Source of the DNA: Bacteroidia bacterium
Lineage (GTDB): Bacteria; Bacteroidota; Bacteroidia; 2-12-FULL-35-15
Assembly (NCBI GenBank): GCA_030654175.1
Contig: JAURXZ010000035.1
Coordinates: forward strand, 62,001-126,000
Direction of reading: 5' to 3'
DNA: 64,000 nucleotides
How positions within the stretch are numbered: the stretch's first letter is position 1; each line of letters opens with the position of its first letter. Of this stretch, positions 31,974 through 42,180 are shown one piece after another. The notes under the pieces were generated by a model, which had not been told where the DNA came from, did not search any database, and saw nothing but the letters and a program-made list of their open reading frames with translations. Made by a program: the position numbers and the translations under genes.

Positions 31974-32219
31974 ATGAAAAAATTATTTTTGTTTTGGGTA
32001 ATAACATTCGGTTTGCTAAGTATTGTTATGGCAGGTTGTAATAACTCCACTCATACAGGATCAGAACAAACGGATGAAAAAGCAATGTATCAATGTCCGA
32101 TGGATTGTGAGAAAGGCAAGACCCATGATAAAGCAGGACAATGCGCTGTATGCGGTATGGACCTGGAAAAGGTGGAAGCAGCACACGATGCTGACAGCAC
32201 GCATCAGCATGTGAACTAA
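31974..32219 (+). CDS. Heavy-metal-binding-domain lipoprotein
   Basis: The 81-residue protein has a lipoprotein signal (LLSIVMAGC, lipid cysteine near residue 22). A single small domain follows, with YQCPMDCEKGKTHDKAGQC and AVCGMDLEK (residues about 39-65), the CxM...CxVCxMxL pattern of the heavy-metal-binding domain found in CusB-type adaptors. It ends in a His-rich tail (HDADSTHQHVN). It is expected to bind copper or related metals in the periplasm or at the outer membrane. Similar domains occur here at 49740-50945, 50947-52242 and 63006-63221. Confidence 0.85.
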   Translation: MKKLFLFWVITFGLLSIVMAGCNNSTHTGSEQTDEKAMYQCPMDCEKGKTHDKAGQCAVCGMDLEKVEAAHDADSTHQHVN

Positions 32220-32250
32220 TTTCACATCTTGCCATTGTTATTTTATTGAC

Positions 32251-32640
32251 TTAATGATTTTTTTCTGCGAAAGCAATAATATGCCCATCAGGGTCGCTGA
32301 TATAAGCAACGGAATCGCCCCAGTCACGTATAGAAAATTCACTTATTATTTTCCCACCGGCCGCAACTGCGCGAGAAAAATAGCATTCAACGTTATCTGT
32401 TCTCAAATAGATTTCGCAACGGGGAATACCATTTCCTGTTGCAGGATGGGGTGTTTTATTCGTTAAAATTTTTGCTATTCCATTTTCAGGCATTAAACCC
32501 AATTTACAATTATGACCGAGCATAAATTCTGTCATCCCCTCCACATCCAAGGATGGTTTCAGATCTAATACAAAACTGTAAAAAAGCTTGCTCCTTTTTT
32601 GATCAGCAACATAAAGTATAAATTCAATTTCCTGTACCAT
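32251..32640 (-). CDS. VOC (glyoxalase/dioxygenase fold) family protein
   Basis: The 129-residue protein has one vicinal-oxygen-chelate domain: VQEIEFILYVADQKRSKLFYSFVLDLKPSL at the start, RCEIYLRTDNVECYFSRAVAAGGKII in the middle, and DWGDSVAYISDPDGHIIAFAE at the end. This DPDGHxxxFAE ending is the common signature, with the glutamate as a possible metal ligand. Substrate cannot be predicted; members range from glyoxalases to antibiotic-binding proteins. It is convergent with the metal-binding lipoprotein gene and stands alone. Confidence 0.85.
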   Translation of the reverse strand: MVQEIEFILYVADQKRSKLFYSFVLDLKPSLDVEGMTEFMLGHNCKLGLMPENGIAKILTNKTPHPATGNGIPRCEIYLRTDNVECYFSRAVAAGGKIISEFSIRDWGDSVAYISDPDGHIIAFAEKNH

Positions 32641-32684
32641 ACTTTCACAAAAATAAATAAAAAAAATTCTAAGAATTAGAATAA

Positions 32685-32804
32685 AAACACGCGAATTTGC
32701 TAATTACCAAAGTGTTCGAGCGATTAAAACGCACAAAAAAACTGAAAGCGAAATTAGAAGTATTTAATGAGAAATTACAGAAACTAAAAAAACCGCAAGT
32801 CTAA
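32685..32804 (+). other. Possible small ORF or remnant without ATG
   Basis: An open frame reads KHANLLITKVFERLKRTKK and continues to LKAKLEVFNEKLQKLKKPQV before TAA at 32802. The only starts are TTG (32697) or GTG (32712). The residue pattern is helical and amphipathic with ordinary lysine-rich composition, so it may be a short basic peptide or the end of a decayed gene. Support is weak. Confidence 0.25.
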
Positions 32805-32819
32805 CGCACTATTTTTTTT

Positions 32820-32977
32820 ACAGGTCGCACCTATGGTGCTTATTTTCAGAATAATATCATTTCTATAAACAGGTCAATCCTAAGGATTTCCCATTTTGTT
32901 ATGAAGTCAAGATAAGGACGATCTGTTTGTAAAGGCATTTGCACCCCTTATCAGTAAAGCCTCATAGAGGCGACCTG
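32820..32977. repeat. Three hairpin repeats with conserved CAGGTC flank
   Basis: Three units share CAGGTC followed by a 13-base hairpin with five-base arms and three-base loop. Unit 1 at 32820-32841 has arms GCACC/GGTGC, loop TAT. Unit 2 at 32869-32889 has AATCC/GGATT, loop TAA. Unit 3 at 32957-32977, on the opposite strand, has GCCTC/GAGGC, loop TAT. The arms differ between units but stay complementary. The rest of the 460-base gap (32641-33100) shows only the possible small ORF at 32685-32804 and AT-rich sequence. Confidence 0.75.
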
Positions 32978-33051
32978 AACCGATCATTTTTTTATAGATG
33001 CGTTTACCCTGAAAAAACACGACATTTATATGAAATATTCTTGATTTTAGG

Positions 33052-33059
33052 TACATTTG
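33052..33059 (+). promoter_or_regulatory. Candidate -7 element of the thioredoxin-like T9SS gene
   Basis: TACATTTG fits TAnnTTTG and lies 41 bases before the ATG at 33101. The -33 region has TTTA rather than TTTG at a slightly long distance. Confidence 0.45.
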
Positions 33060-33100
33060 ATACGATCAACCCTTAAAAAAGAACCTAAAATTTTTAAAAA

Positions 33101-33883
33101 ATGAAAAAATCACTACTTTTTGGTTTTACACTTTTTTTAATACAAGTTGTGGCTTTCGGACAAACCACAGCAACTGATTTTACATTAACTGACTGTGCCG
33201 GAAATTCACATCACCTTTTTGCGGACCTTGATGCAGGAAAAGTAATTGTTATTTCTTTTGTGATGCCTTGCGCTTCCTGCATAGCTCCATCCGTTTCCGC
33301 TTATGATGTTGTACAAAATTATGCGATCTCTAATCCGGGGCGTGTGATCTTTTATTTATCCGATGACAATGGAACTACCTCCTGTTCGTCATTAAACACC
33401 TGGGCTTCTCAAAATGGCATGCCTAATGCCACAATTGTTTCCACAACAGCACTTACAATGAGCCAATACAATGGAAATGGCGTTGGAATGCCTAAAATTG
33501 TAGTTCTTGGAGGCAACAGTCATACTGTATATTATAATGAAAACGATGGCGACAATTCACATAATTTAGATGCTGCAATTCTTCAAGCCCTCGGAGCTAC
33601 GGGTATAGGCGAAGGTAAAAATGCCGTTATAAACTTAAATGTATTTCCAAGTCCTGTGAAAAACAGCGCAACCATTACTTACAGTTTAAATCAATCAAAA
33701 GAAGTAAGCATTGAACTATTTAACGTGCTTGGAGAAAAGGTAAAAACAATAGCTTCAGAAAAACAAACTGCTGGTAAGCATACAACACAAATTGATTTTG
33801 AAACATTTAGTAATGGATTATATTTTATTAAATTAAATGCTTCTACAGCTTCTAAAATAGTTAAATTCAGTGTAGCACATTAA
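33101..33883 (+). CDS. Thioredoxin-like protein with T9SS type A sorting domain
   Basis: The 260-residue protein has a signal peptide (MKKSLLFGFTLFLIQVVAFGQ) and a thioredoxin-fold region (about 24-170: DFTLTDCAGNSHHLFADLDAGK, VIVISFVMPCASCIAPSV, GRVIFYLSDDNG, GVGMPKIVVLGG). It ends with a T9SS type A domain (about 185-260: VFPSPVKNSATITYSL, IELFNVLGEKV, FSNGLYFIKLNA). PCASC is a CxxC in the active-site position and MPK resembles the cis-proline loop, so a surface-exposed disulfide-active or redoxin-like role is inferred. The family is otherwise unassigned. It has its own candidate promoter. Confidence 0.85.
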   Translation: MKKSLLFGFTLFLIQVVAFGQTTATDFTLTDCAGNSHHLFADLDAGKVIVISFVMPCASCIAPSVSAYDVVQNYAISNPGRVIFYLSDDNGTTSCSSLNTWASQNGMPNATIVSTTALTMSQYNGNGVGMPKIVVLGGNSHTVYYNENDGDNSHNLDAAILQALGATGIGEGKNAVINLNVFPSPVKNSATITYSLNQSKEVSIELFNVLGEKVKTIASEKQTAGKHTTQIDFETFSNGLYFIKLNASTASKIVKFSVAH

Positions 33884-34012
33884 TTTAGTGATTTAACGAA
33901 TTGGAGATTTGACAATTTAGTATTTTTTAAACACTTAATTCTCCATTTCTCTAACTCTCTAATTCTATAAATATCTAACTCTTTAATTTTATTATTCTCT
34001 AATTTTTATATA

Positions 34013-35002
34013 ATGCGTTCGCTATTCATTATTCTTTTTTCTGTAGTGTTTTCGAATGTTGTTATTGCACAAGGCTGTTGTTCAGGAGGAAGTGGCAGCC
34101 CTATTGCCGGTGGTGCTTCACAAGGTGTTTTACTGGACAGGCAAATGGAAATTGCAGGTAATTACCAATACATCAGCACCAACAAATTTTATGCAAAAGA
34201 CCATGATACAGCGGCTCAGTTCGACAAATTAACCAGCAACTATTTATACCTGCGATGGGCTTATGGAGTTACTAAAGACCTTACCATGTCGGTAGAATCC
34301 GGTTATTTTACCAATAAAACCCTAGTAGGACTTGATAAACGTGATACTACAACTTCATCCGGAATTGGAGACCTGATCTTGTTTCCGCGCTATGATATTT
34401 TTAACCGCACCACAGAAACCACCCGTTCGGAGATCACTATCGGTTTGGGCTACAAGATCCCCTTAGGAAAACATGATGATTCAACGCTGATATATACTAA
34501 TCCAACCACAGGTAAAAAACTGTATACCACTTCGGCACCCACTGTTCAACCAACAAATGGGTCGCATGACTTTATTTTTTATGCTTTTCTATTCAGAGGA
34601 TATCCAATAAAAAGATTTCAAATTTTCGCCAATGGCCTGTATGTAAAAAAAGGTTGGAATTCATTGGGTGAAAAATTTGGCGACTACGCGAGTGTTGGTC
34701 TGTTTGCGGGCAAAACTTTTTTCAGGAAATTAGGTGTGACCTTGCAGGTAAAAGGGGAATGGGTAGGAAAGATGCAGGGTGCTAAAGATGTGGATCTGCT
34801 TGCCTTCTATAACATCGACATCACGTCAACAGGCGGAAGAAAAGTATTGTTTGTTCCACAGATCAGTTATAGCCGCAAAGATTTTATTATTTATGCCACC
34901 ACAGAGATCCCTCTTTATCAGTATTTGAATGGAACTCAGGTAGGTTCACAATACCAGTTCACAGCCGGGATATCCTATCGTTTTTTTACTGCAAAAAGCT
35001 AA
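34013..35002 (+). CDS. Outer-membrane beta-barrel protein, transporter-like
   Basis: The 329-residue protein has a signal peptide (MRSLFIILFSVVFSNVVIAQ), then GCCSGGSGSPIAGGASQG, a Cys/Gly-rich stretch that could bind metal. Barrel strands follow (RQMEIAGNYQYIST, YLYLRWAYGVTKDLTMSVESGYF, SGIGDLILFPRYDIF, EITIGLGYKIPLGKH, QFTAGISYRFF). The pattern is that of the phenol-pathway MetA or generic transporter-type barrels. It follows the thioredoxin-like T9SS gene by 130 AT-rich bases on the same strand and could be cotranscribed. The ligand is unknown. Confidence 0.7.
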   Translation: MRSLFIILFSVVFSNVVIAQGCCSGGSGSPIAGGASQGVLLDRQMEIAGNYQYISTNKFYAKDHDTAAQFDKLTSNYLYLRWAYGVTKDLTMSVESGYFTNKTLVGLDKRDTTTSSGIGDLILFPRYDIFNRTTETTRSEITIGLGYKIPLGKHDDSTLIYTNPTTGKKLYTTSAPTVQPTNGSHDFIFYAFLFRGYPIKRFQIFANGLYVKKGWNSLGEKFGDYASVGLFAGKTFFRKLGVTLQVKGEWVGKMQGAKDVDLLAFYNIDITSTGGRKVLFVPQISYSRKDFIIYATTEIPLYQYLNGTQVGSQYQFTAGISYRFFTAKS

Positions 35003-35226
35003 AAGCATTCGTTCAAAACGGAGTGAAAATGTTTTTAATGCTCAATTATACTGTTGGAATTTTCAAATCAGTAAATTCTTCAATTTATACATCCTTTTCA
35101 CCCTTTATTTTAATACAAAAAAGAGTTCAGATTTCCAAACTTAACTCCAATAAAATTGTTAACTAAATGTTAGTAATTAAAGCTCATTTAAGCTCCTTAA
35201 ATGTCGCTATTCTCGAGGTAAATGGT

Positions 35227-35234
35227 TATATTTG
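35227..35234 (+). promoter_or_regulatory. Candidate -7 element of gyrB
   Basis: TATATTTG fits TAnnTTTG and lies 37 bases before the gyrB ATG at 35272. No clear -33 TTTG is visible. The preceding spacer (35003-35226) shows no gene. Confidence 0.5.
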
Positions 35235-35265
35235 TTAGCGTTAAAAAAAGCAGGAAAAATTATAA

Positions 35266-37266
<2,001 letters not shown>

Positions 37267-37393
37267 GAATGAGTTTAAAGTTTGAAAGTTTAAAGTTTAT
37301 ATATTGTATTAAAAAACAGGCAATATACTTTAATCAAACACAAAGCTTTGCTCAGGAACAAGTATTAACAATATAATTATCTCTGGAATACAG

Positions 37394-37420
37394 GAAAGCC
37401 GCTCAAATTGAGCGGCTTTC
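37394..37420 (+). terminator. Rho-independent terminator after gyrB
   Basis: GAAAGCCGCTCAA pairs perfectly with TTGAGCGGCTTTC. It lies 128 bases after the gyrB stop and is followed by TTATTTATT. This is a strong intrinsic terminator, possibly working from both sides. Confidence 0.85.
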
Positions 37421-37500
37421 TTATTTATTCTATTCGGGGCTGAGGATATCTCATAATACCATTACCTAATTTATTTTATACCAATAGTTTAATGGATAAG

Positions 37501-37533
37501 AAACCTGACAGGTTTTCAAAACCTGTTAGGTTT
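37501..37533. repeat. AACCTGACAGG-type palindrome
   Basis: AAACCTGACAGGTTTT and AAAACCTGTTAGGTTT pair across a single central C with one G-T pair. It lies in the 580-base spacer between gyrB and the T9SS type B gene and matches a palindromic repeat type common in Bacteroidota intergenic regions. Confidence 0.65.
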
Positions 37534-37678
37534 AAGTGACTTTAAAAATAAAATTATTGGATTAATTTGTAACAAGTGTTGGTATAACTTGAATAGGCGA
37601 ATCGAAAAAAGTTTAGTCGGTATTTAATTTTGGATAAAGTCCACTAAAAGCAACAAATCTCTTTTTAACGTAAAGGCT

Positions 37679-37785
37679 GCGTTAGGGATTGAGGCGCAAA
37701 TCCTTCCCTACCGCCTTTTAACGGCAGGGAAGATTGAAGCTGAAAGCCCGCCCCTTTTCCCTTTTCGGAAAAGGGGAACGCCCAA
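37679..37785 (+). repeat. Structured repeat, copy 1 (two hairpins)
   Basis: The element starts GCGTTAGGGATTG and ends GAACGCCCAA. Inside it are two hairpins: a CTTCCCT.../...AGGGAAG stem near 37703-37732 and a CCCCTTTTCC.../...GGAAAAGGGG stem near 37751-37776. A GATTGAAGC and AAAGCCCGCC core lies between them. A second copy in opposite orientation lies at 41827-41927. Conserved core and flanks with changed but complementary stems point to a structured RNA or palindromic mobile repeat. Confidence 0.75.
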
Positions 37786-37847
37786 ATGAAGAAATTTTAA
37801 TAAATTATTCTATTTTAATTATCGAATGTAGGTCACGACTTCGCTCT

Positions 37848-39683
37848 TTATTTTTTTCTCACCAATGAAATAAATCCTTTAGAATCATACTCTTTGCCCG
37901 GCAACAAAGAAACGGCTTTAAGCATATAGAAGTATGTACCATCACTTGCCTCAACACCTGATTTGGTGCGGCCATCCCAACCACCGGAAGAGATCTCAAC
38001 TACTTTCATTCCCCAGCGATTGAAAATTTCCAGAGTGTATTCTTTTAAACAGGAGTTATTAATAAAAAACAAATCGTTACTACCATCGCCATCCGGTGAG
38101 AAAATATTAGGAATATCCAGTAAATCGCTAAGTTCAATATCAGAGCAAACCGTATCAATACAATTATTCTTTGTAGCAATTAAACAGATTGTTTTGGGGC
38201 CACATGCCGAATAGGAGTGTGACGGATTCTGATCAGTTGATACAGTACCATCACCAAAATCCCAGGCCCATTGATCTACACCTCCTGTGCTTAAATCAGT
38301 AAAGTTATAAGTAAGCCCTGTGGAGGCACTAGTGAATTCGGCCACAGTAGAGGTTGATGGATTCACCAGGCAGGATGCAGCATCAGATGTACAGCCAAAA
38401 GGATTTGTGGTAGTAACTGTAACAGGCCCTGAAAGTGAGTTCCAATCAATAGTTACGGAGGACGTATTTTGTCCCGATGAAATGGTTGTTCCGGTTGGGG
38501 ATGCCCATGTATACGTTGAACCTGTGCCAATGGCTGTAAAAACATTTCCGACAGAATTCATACAAACGGATGAGCAGGTAAGACCCGGAGCTTCTGGTTT
38601 TTTACGTGATAAAATATAAGGAGAGTTAGAAAAATCAGCCCAGTTAACTTTTAAAACGCTGGCTAATGGAATATTAGCATTTGCAGTAACTGTTCCCATA
38701 TTGTTCCAAATATTGGGAGTAATTGAATTCCATTTTGCAATTCCTTCCCAGGCGCCATCGGCAGTTTGGTTATAGAAGATCTCAATAGTAGCATTATCAT
38801 TACCTGCGTTATGCTTAATTTCATGATAAAACAAAGGGTTTACCATACACATGGCCGTATCCAGGGCTGTTATAGCAAAACCGTCACTGGTGGCATCGTT
38901 GTAACCTAATCGGGCAGTATATGTATTTGCAGCACCTGAAGCAGGTGTTAGCATTACCGGACGATACCTTGTTCCACTTGCACTTGATCCCGTAGGAAAT
39001 AAATATCCTAAAGAAGAATTAGTAACTCTGGATAAATACCCACTGCCTCCGCTAACAAAACTGCTGCTAACAAAGCCTTCGCTGCCTAGTATAATATTAT
39101 TGGTCACACATGTGGAAGAGGGATTAAGCACAAAAACCGTATTTGCTAATGTCTCCAGCTCACGGTCGTTAAGGGCGAGGGTTCCGTTTGGGCCTATAAT
39201 AGCATCAACTAGTTGTAATGTTTTTTTACGATTATTACCAAAGCCGGTTCCAGTAAGTATTAAATTATTAAAGGTGGTAACTGTAGCATTGGTGCTTGTT
39301 ATATACTCCTGCTGTGTTCCATTAAAATTAACAGTGCTGGTGCCGGCTGTAAAAGTTGCATCATTGGTCCAGTCTTGCTCTACTATATAGGTTCCACTGC
39401 CCTGCAGGATGGAATTATTTGTTAAAAACACACTTCCGGGTGTGCCGCTATTACCAATGGTCATGGTTCCATTGTTCTCAAAAACATTAGCCGTTCCAAC
39501 GGCATTATCATTTTTGAAAGTTCCGTTCAAATGTAAAATGGCGGTTGGCCCGGTATATACCTGAGCACCATTATTAAAAAAAATAGTGGTTTGTGCAGAT
39601 AAAGTGCCTGTCAAATAACCTGTTAAAATAAACATTGCAAATGACCGGAGAAGTTTATTTTTTAAAAAAGTGTCGCTATCCAT
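37848..39683 (-). CDS. Surface protein with PKD domain and T9SS type B domain
   Basis: The 611-residue protein has a signal peptide (to about residue 30, FILTGYLTGTLSAQ). A beta-helix-like N-terminal half follows (TGPTAILHLNGTFKND, VFENNGTMTIGNSG, TVNFNGTQ). A PKD domain comes next (about 445-515, YNFTDLSTGGVDQWAWDFGDG and NPSHSYSACG). It ends with a gliding-motility-associated type B sorting domain (about 520-611: IPNIFSPDGDGSNDLFFI, LEIFNRWGMKVVE, GTYFYMLKA). It is expected to be exported by the T9SS to the surface or medium, probably as an adhesin. It is enclosed, together with the next gene, by inverted copies of a structured repeat. Confidence 0.9.
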   Translation of the reverse strand: MDSDTFLKNKLLRSFAMFILTGYLTGTLSAQTTIFFNNGAQVYTGPTAILHLNGTFKNDNAVGTANVFENNGTMTIGNSGTPGSVFLTNNSILQGSGTYIVEQDWTNDATFTAGTSTVNFNGTQQEYITSTNATVTTFNNLILTGTGFGNNRKKTLQLVDAIIGPNGTLALNDRELETLANTVFVLNPSSTCVTNNIILGSEGFVSSSFVSGGSGYLSRVTNSSLGYLFPTGSSASGTRYRPVMLTPASGAANTYTARLGYNDATSDGFAITALDTAMCMVNPLFYHEIKHNAGNDNATIEIFYNQTADGAWEGIAKWNSITPNIWNNMGTVTANANIPLASVLKVNWADFSNSPYILSRKKPEAPGLTCSSVCMNSVGNVFTAIGTGSTYTWASPTGTTISSGQNTSSVTIDWNSLSGPVTVTTTNPFGCTSDAASCLVNPSTSTVAEFTSASTGLTYNFTDLSTGGVDQWAWDFGDGTVSTDQNPSHSYSACGPKTICLIATKNNCIDTVCSDIELSDLLDIPNIFSPDGDGSNDLFFINNSCLKEYTLEIFNRWGMKVVEISSGGWDGRTKSGVEASDGTYFYMLKAVSLLPGKEYDSKGFISLVRKK

Positions 39684-39754
39684 TGAATTCAGGTATGTTC
39701 CGGGTTCGTAAAATAATTTATTAAAATATTATCATAAATACAAAAAACTGTGTG

Positions 39755-39860
39755 TTTTTCTTTTTTCTTAAAAAAAAAGAAACAAAAATTCAAGAACAAA
39801 CGATTTCTCCACACAGGCCACACGGCATCGCGTTTGTTCACTCCTCACGCACCGTTTCAT
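39755..39860 (+). repeat. Structured repeat family 2, copy 1
   Basis: A pyrimidine-rich arm (TTTTTTCTTAAA) faces AAAAAGAAACAAAAATTCAA, followed by GAACAAACG (39794-39802), a loop with CACACAGGCCACACGGC, and the complementary CGTTTGTTC (39831-39839). A related copy at 48893-48996 has the same order of parts but a different, still complementary, stem. It lies in the 290-base spacer between two surface-protein genes, in which no gene is seen. Confidence 0.65.
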
Positions 39861-39971
39861 AAATTTATTTTTGCACACCAAAAATCTTTATTAATTTAAT
39901 CGGTTTCCAAAAGGAAAATATGCCGTCCACCAATTTTGCTATCAACAGGTTCTGTTTTTTGATACTAATTA

Positions 39972-41615
39972 TTAGTTCTTAGATTTTTTAGGTTCTATAC
40001 CGGTTGGCTGCTGTATACGTGTTTTTGTTTCTTCAGGCAGAGGAGCCGGTTCAAATCTTATGTCCGCATTCTTAGAAATTTTTCCGGGAGCAACCTCCTG
40101 ATCTGCAGCATTACAAACAACATTCCACTGAAAATGGGTATTTGAGGCGCCACCTTTAAGTTCTATTACATCAAAACCTGAAGTTGTTTTATTTGTGATG
40201 TAAACTCCGTTGCAATCCCCCTCGAGCTGGGTATAGATACGAAGCGGGTGCTTGGAATTTACAGTAACATTTTTTGCAAAAGTAGGGTCCAGTTCAATAT
40301 GCGCCTTACCATTAACAAGCTGCCCTTCGCCATAATCCGAAAAATAGATTTCCGGACTTTCCGGACAATGCATTACCACATTATTGCCATTAACATCTTT
40401 CACAGTTGTTGAAACAGTACCTGTACCATTTATTTTATATTGAGTTCCATTATAAAAATTGTAACGGTTGATCACTCCTCCATTGTCGGTATATATAGCA
40501 CCACTTGTTAAAATTGAAGTGTTTATAATATAAGCACCCCAATCCAAACCGGTAAATGCGCCTCCACTGCCCGCTGTTAAAATATTACCTGGAAGGTTAT
40601 TTCCTATCCCAACCACTCCTGTTCCTGAAGCATTGGAATTAAATCCGGTTACTCCATACCCGGTTGCTGAGGCGGCTCTTCCATATACCCCATCAGTAGG
40701 CCCCGTAGTTGACACCGAACTCCCCAAAACACCCACTGAATATGCTGATACACCGGGAACAGAATTGTTGTATCCAAATACCCCCATACTTGTTCCTGCT
40801 GATATTGATTGAGGTATAATGTTGAAAACATCACCTTCAACCCCAACCTTAATAGCAGTATTCAATCCGTAAACACCGGTTCCTGTTCCTGTATTGAGTC
40901 CGAAAATTCCGTTACCTGCTCCTGAGCTATACCCATTAATTGCAGAACTCCCTATAGTGCTTGTGTTTGTTGTACTTCCATTGGTGGTACCATTACTGTA
41001 AACAGAGAACACATCACCGGTATTTACGCCAAGAGTAGTATTATTTACAATCACATTACCAGCCGATAAAACCCGCATACGTTCGTTTGCGGGTAAAGAA
41101 CCATTTGTTTTGGTAACAAAATCAGCAGCATCAGTGGTACCAATAAAATTTGTACCGGCTACTGTTCCGGCATTACCTGTGATTGTCCAGTGAGTGCCTA
41201 AATCAGAACCTGCTGCTCCGGTACTTCCTGTTGAACCGGTACTTCCTGTTGAACCGGCAACACCTGTAGGGCCGGTACTTCCTGTTGCACCATTAGTGCC
41301 GGAACCACCCGATCCAGAATTACATAAAGATACCCAGGTAAGACTTGGTAACCGATAAAAGAAGTAACACATAGAATCAGTGTTATATACTAACAATGAA
41401 TTTGCCGGGCTCGGAATAGAAGTCATTCCTATAGTGTTCATTCGTGGCACTAACATTCCTTTATTGGTGGAGAGCAATTCTAAAATTGCACTGGCATTAG
41501 GCGTATTAGTACCAATACCAACGTTGTCCTGTGCCTTTACAGACGTTGCAAACTGTAGTGAGCAGCAAACAAAACTTAACAATAAAATTCTTTTTGAGGA
41601 AGTAAAATGCTTCAT
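39972..41615 (-). CDS. Collagen-like surface protein, shorter paralogue
   Basis: The 547-residue protein has a signal peptide (MKHFTSSKRILLLSFVCCSL, cleavage near SVKAQ). Its N-terminal module (DNVGIGTNTPNASAILELLSTNKGMLVPRM) is closely similar to that of the 1,961-residue protein at 19977. It has only about ten Gly-X-X triplets ([19 protein letters not shown], about 107-137), then the shared [27 protein letters not shown] block and a Gly/Ser/Thr-rich beta region (185-390). The C-terminus (about 410-540) lacks an S74 domain; instead it has YFSDYGEGQLVNGKAHIELD and HPLRIYTQLEGDCNGVYI, which resemble a fibre head. I infer a surface fibre. There is no T9SS domain. Confidence 0.8.
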   Translation of the reverse strand: MKHFTSSKRILLLSFVCCSLQFATSVKAQDNVGIGTNTPNASAILELLSTNKGMLVPRMNTIGMTSIPSPANSLLVYNTDSMCYFFYRLPSLTWVSLCNSGSGGSGTNGATGSTGPTGVAGSTGSTGSTGSTGAAGSDLGTHWTITGNAGTVAGTNFIGTTDAADFVTKTNGSLPANERMRVLSAGNVIVNNTTLGVNTGDVFSVYSNGTTNGSTTNTSTIGSSAINGYSSGAGNGIFGLNTGTGTGVYGLNTAIKVGVEGDVFNIIPQSISAGTSMGVFGYNNSVPGVSAYSVGVLGSSVSTTGPTDGVYGRAASATGYGVTGFNSNASGTGVVGIGNNLPGNILTAGSGGAFTGLDWGAYIINTSILTSGAIYTDNGGVINRYNFYNGTQYKINGTGTVSTTVKDVNGNNVVMHCPESPEIYFSDYGEGQLVNGKAHIELDPTFAKNVTVNSKHPLRIYTQLEGDCNGVYITNKTTSGFDVIELKGGASNTHFQWNVVCNAADQEVAPGKISKNADIRFEPAPLPEETKTRIQQPTGIEPKKSKN

Positions 41616-41826
41616 GGTCCTGATTTTAGAAGTATTTGGAATTTATTTAAAACTTTATCTTCAATAGGTTAAACCCTATTTATGAGATAAAATCTAGTAA
41701 TAAAGATAAAACTTTATTTTTTAACATCAAAAGATATCTTTTTTCAATAATCATAATATCTGTTTAACATGGTATAAGCAGAGTTGGGTGAAAAAAATTT
41801 AAAAACTGGACTAAAAGCATTTTTAG

Positions 41827-41927
41827 TTGGGCGTTCCCCTTTCTTAAACAAGAAAGGGGCGGGCTTTCCGCTTCAATCTTCCCCCGCTAAAAAGCGGGGG
41901 AAGGATTTCCGCTGCAATCCCTAACGC
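41827..41927 (-). repeat. Structured repeat, copy 2 (inverted)
   Basis: Read on the minus strand it starts GCGTTAGGGATTG and ends GAACGCCCAA like copy 1 (37679-37785). Its hairpin stems differ: CTTCCCCCGC with GCGGGGGAAG, and CCCCTTTCTT with AAGAAAGGGG. The rest of the spacer 41616-42180 is AT-rich without a recognisable gene. Confidence 0.75.
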
Positions 41928-42180
41928 GGCATTTTCCTGAAAGAGAATTTGTCATTGTTTAGAGACTATAGCCAAAATTTACAATCGAACTCAGGTTTGT
42001 ATCATCAATAACAATTTTAATATTCAAGGCTCCCCACATATTGGGATAAATCGACAAACACTCACCACAGGCTCACTCAATATAACCGCGCACAGACTAT
42101 GGTGGAATTTTATGGGAAAATTACCTTGGCCAAAAATTCTGGCATATATTTTTATCAGGTTCAATTTTAAACCTAAAAAT

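Noticed and set aside
32820-33000. CRISPR array from repeated CAGGTC units
   Set aside because: Only three units, one inverted, with unequal spacing and no cas genes; the conserved part is a flank of variable hairpins, not a CRISPR repeat.
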